64,000 bases of DNA from Cordilura impudica (taxonomy: Eukaryota; Arthropoda; Insecta; Diptera; Scathophagidae): NCBI GenBank assembly GCA_963682025.1, contig OY821517.1, forward strand, positions 110,559,625 to 110,623,624, written 5' to 3'. Below the pieces are notes generated by a model. It searched no databases. It was not told the origin of the DNA and saw only the letters and a list, made by a program, of their open reading frames with translations. Shown piece after piece: positions 56,791 to 64,000 of the stretch (the stretch's first letter is position 1; every line of letters starts with the position of its first letter). The translations under genes and the position numbers were made by a program.

Positions 56791-57590
56791 AGGGCAATTT
56801 TATATATTTTCTTTCATATTTTCGATTTTCTTTATTATATCGTTAAAAAATTCAAAAAACAAAAAACTAGCAATACTTTCTTAAGCTAATGTAACATGTA
56901 CAGTATAACAGTTTTCAATCCTTCATGAAAGAAATTCCACAGCTACAGTGACTGCCACAATAAGAAGAATTGCAACGTATACATATCTAAAGAAAAACAA
57001 CAAACACACTGATCATTTCCAAGGGGTTTGTGACCCTTTGGATCGATTTTCATGATTGACTTCCCTTCACGATGTTATTAAACGATCTTAAGCAGCAATA
57101 TAGACAAAGGGACAGACGGTCATCACTAAATCAACATACCTAGTTATTGGGATGAGGAAATTATATGGTTTAGGGTCTCCGGGATTCATCTCGACTCGTT
57201 ACAAAAGGAGTACCAAACCTATATATAGAGACCTTATATTCCATAAAAGCTATACGATGATTTTGAGAAATTGAATTTTTGATGGGGGAAAAAAAAAAAA
57301 TATTTAGAACATTTTTTTAATTTTTAATAAATCGCTATATGCAATATTACCTAATTTTTTTGAATGCAATACCCGCTATGCGAAAATTTTGTTGGCTGGG
57401 TAGAGCTTTTTTTATCACAACAAATCTAAAAACTACTATTCTTTGAACAAATGGGCTGTCCAGATTGATTTAAAAGCTGTCATTCGAGTTTTTAAAATTT
57501 TTAAAAATAATTCAACCTCATTTGAATATTAATTTATAGAGAAAAATCGAATAATTCACATATTATCGCATTTGACTAGTTTCATAATGT
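56791..57590. other. Unassigned stretch
   Basis: Nothing recognised. Confidence 0.4.
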
Positions 57591-59755
57591 TTCGTAATTC
57601 TTTACAAAGAATCGAAGACGATTATCTATCCTCCAGTGAAGAAGATTTTGTTGAGTGTGCAATAACTGGTAAGTTTAATGAATTTTTAAAAAGCTGAAGA
57701 AATTTTAAAAAACCGTTTTGTTCAGACTCCGACGATGAGTTCATACCACGAAGAACGAAAAGGGCAATTAATTCAAAATCAAAAAAGAGAGAGGAAAGTT
57801 CAACAAAAGAATGAAGGGACAAGACTATATCGAATTTCGTACTGCTGGTGGTATTTTCCTACATAATTCTCCGAAATCCAGAAAGGTAATTGGACCTAAA
57901 TGTTCATCGACATTATGCACAGGATACAGAGAGCAGATACAACAGCAATACAAAAATCTTTATTTTACAAAGGATTACATCTTTACAACATGATGCCGAA
58001 TGATGTCAAGAACGAAATTAATATAAATCTTTTTAGAAAGAAAACTGTAAATTTTATTAAAAATGTTAACTTTTAATCACAATATATGATAATATTTGTT
58101 AATTAATATGAAATGTCATTTAAAAGTATTTAAATACTACTAATAATAATAAATTATTCCAAAACCATAGTTCATACAGCTTATGCTGTAACAGAGCTTA
58201 TCCTGTGGTTCGTACCAGGAATGAGTAATCTCTAGGATATGCGGACCTATGCAGGGATGGATTTATTTCTATAATAATAATAATTAAACGAAAGTCCAGA
58301 CACTGCCAAAAATTTGATGAAAGCACCAGGAATAATATTTTTAACATATTCTGGAAGCTCAATTGCGAAGCCAAAAAAGTGTTTGTTAAAAGTCACGTCT
58401 CGCAAACTCCATCGAAATTAAACAGAGTTAAAAACTCTAGAAAGCAGTAAACTTTATGTATAAACTACCGCACAAAAACGGATTATTGCAAGTGTGTCGA
58501 TCAATGTTTTTATCAACTCTATCAATAAAAAAAGACATGGTTAAAGGTTGGATAAAATCCAAAATTGAAGCAGGAGGCAATAAGCTTGCAGAAAATCTAC
58601 AATCCACGGTCGGCAAAAAGTCGAATGCTGAAAATCAAAAATTCACATCTGGTAATAAGTCCCCTTCACAAGATCAAAGACCATCACTTGGCTCTAAAAA
58701 TAATTCTTACAAGGTATATTTAAATGAATATTTCGAGCAATTAGAGAAAATGGAAAGCCATTACTGCCGCAAAGGTACTAGCAAAATATATATTTCTGCT
58801 GCATTTAATTCAAAGGCCGATGTCTACGGAGACTATCTTAACTACTGTACAAAATGAGAAGAACCTTGACAAGATAGCTGACATAGGGGGAAGATGTCAT
58901 GTTTTTACTATGGATGTTCAAGCAGTGAAGATTTGTCCAAATCTAAATGCCTTAGCTATTTACTACAAACAGCGCTTACAAGTTAATAACTTCACCATTT
59001 ACAATCTTTCCACACATCAGTGCACTAACTATTGGTGGACTTGTCTGCTTCGATATTTATTTCCATCATAATACATCACTTGAAAACACACTGCTCAACA
59101 GATAAATTACCAATAATAAATTATTCAGATGGATGTGTATATCAGAATCGTAACCATAACTTATCAAATGCGCTTATCAACCTTTGCTATTGAAAATGAC
59201 AAAGTAATTGAACAGAAATACTTGGGGAAAGGTCACACTCAAATGGAGTGTGATAGTGCTCATGCCAAAATTGAAAAGAAACTTAAAAATAAATCAATAT
59301 ATCTGCCAACAGATTACATCAATGTTACGAAGGAATGACTGTAAAAATTGACGATTCTATCTATCTAAACTACGATTTTTTACCAATTACAAAGAAGCCA
59401 GACTTATTCGCTTCTCGAGCATTAGGCCTGATCGAAACAAAAATTATCCAACAGTGGCACAGTTAAGATCTTTAAAATATCTACCAAGTGGTGGCGTTAA
59501 ATTTAAACTTCAATGATGAATATAATGATTTACCTATTCGAATTAAAGAATATACAGGAAATACTGAACCAACACCCTTAAATAATGATCAACTTCCAAT
59601 TCAGCCTTGTAAGTGGAAATATCTACAAGATTTAAAGCCCGTTATTCATCAGAATATCATTACTTTTATGACAATTTACCTCATTCAAATTCAAAGAAAT
59701 AGCCAGAAATGTTCAACTTCAGTTATTCTTTTTCGTATGTATCCTTATCTTTAAT
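57587..59755 (+). pseudogene. Relic of an uncharacterised insect DDE-type transposase-like family
   Basis: Many frame changes, but an ordered series remains. The acidic start is LQRIEDDYLSSSEEDF (57602). GPKCSSTLC follows at 57893. VCRSMFLSTLSIKKDMVKGW lies at 58495-58550 and ESHYCRKGTSKIYI at 58752-58795. FTMDVQAVKICPNLNALAIY is at 58901-58960. NYSDGCVYQNRNHNLSNALI is at 59122-59190, GKGHTQMECDSAHAKIEKKL at 59226-59290, and LNFNDEYNDLPIR at 59500. I recall proteins with the sequence C..FFLNTL-SHYCR-DLQAV-YSD.C..QN-KGHTQ.E.DS.H as common in insects. The D, D and E/D blocks suggest an RNase H fold. Possible introns may lie between blocks. No TIRs found. Confidence 0.7.
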
Positions 59756-59871
59756 TTTTTGTTAACATGTTCTTATTTATTAACGATATCTTAACAAAAC
59801 TAATTTTACGAGATTTTTTCGATCAGATTTTGAAATTTCAACAAGGGGCCCCCAAGAAGTCAAAAAAAAAA

Positions 59872-59893
59872 TTAATTATTATTATTATTAATT
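59872..59893 (-). repeat. (TAA)n run, probable LINE 3' tail
   Basis: On the minus strand TAATAATAATAATAA lies about 270 bp past the LINE stop codon at 60161, as in I-type LINE tails. Confidence 0.5.
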
Positions 59894-60160
59894 TTTATTT
59901 ATGAAAATCCTAATGTAACAAGATTTAAAATCTTATAAAACAACATTAGTCATAACAAATTAATTTTCAATTTAGAAGAATGTAAGTTTAATTTTTAATT
60001 AAAATTAGAAGAATAATATAAAATAAAATATAATATAAAATATATAAAAAATAAAATAATAATGTAAAAATAAAGTGTAAAAATATCCTGCACAGCAGGT
60101 AAAAATTATATAGAAATTAAAATTAAATTAACTAAAGAAATTTTAATGAAGTATTAAAAA

Positions 60161-60374
60161 TCAATTGAGAAAAAGTTTAAATAGTTCTTTCTTAAATGAT
60201 GTTGTGTTTGATATTTTGTGAAGTTGATTATTTAAAGTATGTAGCGAGTTCCAAAGACGTATGCCATTTACAAAAAAGTGTCTTTCGGATATTAGTCTAT
60301 TGTACAATATTGGTACAAGACAGTTATTACGGTTAGATCTTGTAAATGGTAATCGCTCGAAAAGGTAAACGGGT
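60161..60374 (-). pseudogene. LINE reverse transcriptase C-terminus, distal part
   Basis: Minus-strand frame from the codons for PVYLFERLPFTRSN to FKKELFKLFLN and stop at 60161. It includes RLISERHFFVNGIRLWNSL, a conserved C-terminal block of jockey-superfamily RTs. It continues the protein encoded at 63618-63988; a 3.2-kb insertion separates the two. Confidence 0.88.
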
Positions 60375-61015
60375 GTGACGGTGATCTGTTTTGCTCTGCA
60401 CTGTAGCAAAAGAATTTCTGTTACAAGCAGAATAAGAAAGAAGAAAAAAAAAATAATAACCTTGATCTTGAAATTATTTTCAAGTTCAAGTATGTACATA
60501 TAAACAACACCTTATATGGTAATATGTTGATGGCATTTTTTTGGCAAACTGATTTATGGCTGTGTTTTTTTCTCTTCATTGTGTTGTATTAAATCATGAA
60601 CACATTCATATGCAATCATGCTGGTCAAACCACGTATTTTCTTGTATTGATCTCACTTGCTCTCATAGTCATATATGAGTGGGAGTGTTATAAATACTAG
60701 AGAATATTATGAATGCATATGAATGTTCTCAATGAATTGGTGGTGATTTTGTTTTTAATAAACAGGTTTTTATCTGCAGATGAATGAATGAGGATGAGAA
60801 GGTTTAATGTAATAAAGTTAAATTCAAATCGAGGAGTTGAAATGTGACCAGGAAAGAAAAAAGGTTGAGGAAAAACCTCTTAAAATTTGAATTAATATGT
60901 AGTTTAAGACATTAAAATTAAGTGAAGCGTGCAAATAAGTTTAAAGTATAAAAATTAAAAAAAAATTAAAATTTAAGAAAGAAAGTGTAAAAGTTTAGAA
61001 ATAAAAACAAATAAA

Positions 61016-61797
61016 AACAAGTAAGAAAATTATAGTCGGTCTAGACCGACTATACGATACCCTATACCATGCGTTCAGAGATCCTATCTCTTAGACCCAA
61101 CTAACTGGACCTAGAAAATAATCAAAAACCAAATTTTAGTGGGATTTTTATTATTTTATTTGGCTGCAGATATGAAAAAGTTCATATCGGATGCTATATC
61201 TATATGGGGACTAGGTCCAAAAATGGACCGATCCTGATCATGTTTGGTAAAGTCTCTTGTATTTTGCAAAAATATATACAAACAAAATCTGAGAAGAATC
61301 AGTGCATTATTTTTGTTTTTTAATAGATTTAAGTGAAGATCGGGAAGCAGCTCTATATGGGGCCAAAGGGATCATTTTTGGACTACTCATAAATGGACGT
61401 AATGAATGCATATAAAACCCAATGTAAGTAAGATCTATATGAAATTTGGATCTTATGACAATTTATGTCGATTTCATAGGGGTAATTTGTATGGGGGCTA
61501 GGTCTGAACATGGACCGATTCTCACCAATTTCAATAGTGTTCATCCCATGGCCGATGAAAGCTTATATACCAAATTTTATCAAAACATATTCATATTTGC
61601 GACCTGCAGTTTGATTACAAGCTTTACATGGACACACAGACGGACGGACGGACGGACGGACATTGTTAAATCAACTCAGAAAGTGATTCTGATTCGATCG
61701 GTATAATTAAAGATGGGTCTAGGTCAAATATTTTTGGTTGTTACAAACAGCAGCACAAAGTCATTATACCCAAACCACATAGTGGTATAGGGTATAA
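61016..61797 (-). mobile_element. INE-like family A, copy 7
   Basis: CAAGTAAG end, palindrome GTCGGTCTAGACCGAC at 61035-61050, (GGAC)n at 61641-61661 and GGTATAGGGTATA at 61785-61797. It is nearly identical in layout to copies 1 and 6. Confidence 0.9.
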
Positions 61798-62545
61798 TTA
61801 AATAAACTTTAAGAAAAAAAAAAACTAGATTTACATTGTAAAAGTTAAGAAATAAAAACAAATAAAAATTAAATAAACTTTAAGAAAAAAAAAACTATAT
61901 TTTAATGACATGTGAATAAATAAAAATTTTGTGTTAATTAATAGTATTGCTGTTTGTGCTAAAGAAAGCGTTCTGAGCAAAAATTTTAAGTTAATTTAAA
62001 TTAAAAAAAAAGAACTTAAATAATGTTAAGAAAAGAACAGAATGTTTAAAAAAAAAATTATAAATAGAAAAAATAAATAAAAAAATTAAACATTTTTGGC
62101 GGTCAAAGTGAAAGAAAAAAAATTAATTCAAACTAAAAACAAATTACTAGTTTTACAAGAAATAACTTTGTATAGTATATGAAAAAATTTAATTACCATT
62201 TTAAATATTTCTTTTTCAAACAAAATATAATAAAACAAATATACTAACAGTTGTTGTTCGGTTTTTATTAATTATATTTTTTTTAGTATTAGCGTGAAAA
62301 ATATTTAAACAACCACCAGCTACTCAGAATATTAAATCTATTAAATAAACAATTCATAAGAAAACTAAAAACTCAAACGTAGAAAAAAAATTACAACTAT
62401 TCATAAGTTTATGTTAAATTATCGTCAATAACTATAAAAAAATATCATCATTAAAATTATTTTGTTAAATCTGCAATTAATGCTCATCTTTATAAATACG
62501 AAGAATTCATCGTAAAATTTCAATTGAATAAAAAAAAAAACTTAA

Positions 62546-62652
62546 CTATGGCCAACTTTTTCCAATGGCATATTACGAGACACAACAACGGCGTCCGGTG
62601 GCAGCAGCTTCATCGGTACCTCATCGGGAAGTAACACCAACGATAAGGCGGT
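62546..62652 (+). other. Exon-like GC-richer island
   Basis: About 105 bp of balanced base composition in a region of almost pure A/T. One frame reads TASGGSSFIGTSSGSNTNDK followed by A and a possible GTAATT splice donor. Another begins MANFFQW. It could be a small exon of a host or element gene; no family is recognised. Confidence 0.25.
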
Positions 62653-63089
62653 AATTTTTCTTTTAATACCCATAATTTTCCAAATAAAATGTTTGTAACA
62701 AATAAATATTTTTCTAAATTTAAAAACTTTATAAAATTTTGCTAAATATAAAATTATTCCACAAATAAAATTTTGCTTAATTTAAACATTTTCTTATATT
62801 TAAAATTAAGCCGTAATCCTACATTACATATTTTCTAGAGTTAAGAAAAAAATTTTCCTAATTAATAAATATTTTCTAGATTTAAAATATTGCTAAAATA
62901 AAAATTTAAAACTTATCGTAATATATAAATATATGAAATTGAGCTAAATTTCCTAATTTTAAAATTTGTTTACAACTATATTAAACGGCAAATCTCCTAC
63001 AATCATAATTTTACCATGAACTTAAACTATAATAATCTACTTTTTCTTAACATAAAAATTGTGTTGCTAGTAATTAAAAGATTTCCAAA

Positions 63090-63200
63090 AATTAAACTTT
63101 TCTAAAATTAAAATTTTTCTAAAATTAAAATTTTTCTAAAATTAAAATTTCCCTAAAATTAAATTTTGTTAAACTTAAAATTTTGCTAAAAATAAAAATT
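63090..63200 (+). repeat. 18-19 bp minisatellite (TTTTTCTAAAATTAAAA)
   Basis: Five to six tandem units; more degenerate versions extend from 62690. Confidence 0.85.
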
Positions 63201-63617
63201 GGCAAAAAAAAAAAAAAATTTAAAATGTTACGAAAAATAATTTAAAATTAAAATTAAAAACCTAATGCAGGTTAAATAAAAAAGTTTATATATCCCAATG
63301 TAGAAAACCAAAACCAAACCAAATCTTATTATTTTGTGGGTTACCTCCAAGTAAGATGGAGTCGAGGTAACATGGTAGGGAGGGCAAAAGGGGCAGAACA
63401 CCTCGTCCCCAATCCCAAGGTAAGTGTGGCCATCCGTCCCATTTAGCGTCCGTTTTTTGACAGTTGTTTTTTTAATCGCACGTGAAAATCTGTAGTGCGG
63501 TTTCCCTGGGCCTGAGCAAGACCCCACCAATCCGGCGAGCTACGCCCCTACGCCAGCACGTGCGACCAGCAAAGGCTCAGGGAAACGGAAGCGGATCTTC
63601 CACCAACGCCGCACCAT

Positions 63618-63988
63618 TACACGGGTTCTTTAGTGAAAATAATTTTATGAACCATAAGTAAAGTTCTAAATTTAATAGAGTCTTCAAATGAAATGCCATA
63701 AATTTTATTTAGAAAAGCGGAGATACTATCATATTTGCGTAAACCGTAAACATATCTTACTAAACTTTTAAAGACTCGTGTAAGTTTACCCATGTCTGCA
63801 CTATCACAACCTGACAACAATTCACAACCATATAAAAGCGTAGGTAAGATAAACGATTTTGCAAGAACAAATCTAATTTTCTGCGGTGTGAAGTACTGAG
63901 AAGACCAAAGACTACGGAGAATACTATAAACTTTTCCAGAAGCTTTGTTAATTTGATCATTCCACGTTAGGGTGTTATTAAAAATCAT
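63618..63988 (-). pseudogene. LINE reverse transcriptase C-terminal region, proximal part
   Basis: Minus-strand frame NTLTWNDQINKASGKVYSIL, LRSLWSSQYFTPQKIR, SFILPTLLYGCELLSG, VFKSLVRYVYGLRKYDSIS, LLMVHKIIFTKEPV. It is the thumb and C-terminal region after the YADD domain of a jockey-superfamily RT. The frame enters from beyond the window edge and is intact up to the insertion site, then resumes at 60374. Apart from the insertion no stop is visible, so this LINE copy is younger than the one at 48-53 kb. Confidence 0.88.
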
Positions 63989-64000
63989 TACAACGTTTTT

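Larger units (their letters stand above)
60375..63617. mobile_element. 3.2-kb insertion of unknown class inside LINE RT
   Basis: Flanked by TAAACGGGT (60366-60374) and TACACGGGT (63618-63626), a 9-bp TSD with one mismatch, at a site that splits the RT between codons EPV and YLF. Ends are GTGACGGTGATCTG and GACCAGC...CACCAT-type sequence with no obvious inverted repeat. The interior is AT-rich, holds one INE-like element, an 18-bp minisatellite, and a GC-richer right end (63340-63617) with hairpin arms GTTTCCCTGGGCCTGAGC / GCTCAGGGAAAC. No transposase or RT was recognised. Confidence 0.6.

Noticed and set aside
63228..63530. 100-codon minus-strand ORF
   Set aside because: No recognised domain; covers the GC-richer end of the unknown insertion, so kept there only as composition evidence.

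Overview
The window looks like gene-poor, repeat-dense nuclear DNA from a fly, probably a higher (brachyceran) dipteran. It is strongly AT-rich, has abundant AT and TTTG microsatellites, and is packed with insect transposon families: Helitrons, INE-1/DINE-1-like elements, Transib, piggyBac, hAT, Tc1/mariner and jockey/RTE-type LINEs. I recognise no host gene, rRNA, tRNA gene or CRISPR array. Almost every coding relic is interrupted by stops or frameshifts.

Layout. 0.3-6.8 kb: a reversed composite Helitron, a Tc1 fragment, a foldback MITE, a tRNA-derived SINE and two tandem INE-like elements. 6.8-12.8 kb: a 6-kb Helitron (D1) with tandem repeats, the C-terminal end of a Pif1-like helicase and a typical 3' hairpin. 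It carries a TIR element, which in turn carries a 3,245-bp Transib element with RSS-like ends. 13-16.8 kb: a LINE endonuclease relic, a second INE-like family and a Tc1/mariner-type (DDE_3) relic. 17.7-20.8 kb: a second copy of the same Helitron (D2), which keeps the empty site of the Transib and has a GC-rich minisatellite. 21-31 kb: two piggyBac relics, a foldback element, low-complexity arrays and an old second Transib. 32-35 kb: another helicase relic and nested INE-like elements. 37-38 kb: half of a hobo/Hermes-like hAT transposase. 39-42.6 kb: an RTE-like LINE ending in (AT)n, into which a 2.5-kb DNA transposon with 535-bp TIRs and an unusual DDE-type transposase inserted. 44.5-47.3 kb: a deleted Transib copy and a foldback MITE. 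48-56 kb: a jockey-like LINE split by a composite Helitron (itself split by an INE-like element), then a further composite Helitron. 57.6-59.8 kb: a relic of another uncharacterised DDE-type family. 60-64 kb: a LINE reverse transcriptase split by a 3.2-kb insertion.

The features do not form operons or pathways. What links them is nesting, which gives relative ages and several pre-integration sites inside the window. The most informative observations are the Transib with RAG/RSS-like hallmarks and an in-window empty site, the three-copy composite Helitron family, and the long-TIR transposon. Family names rest on motif recognition by eye; no database search was possible.
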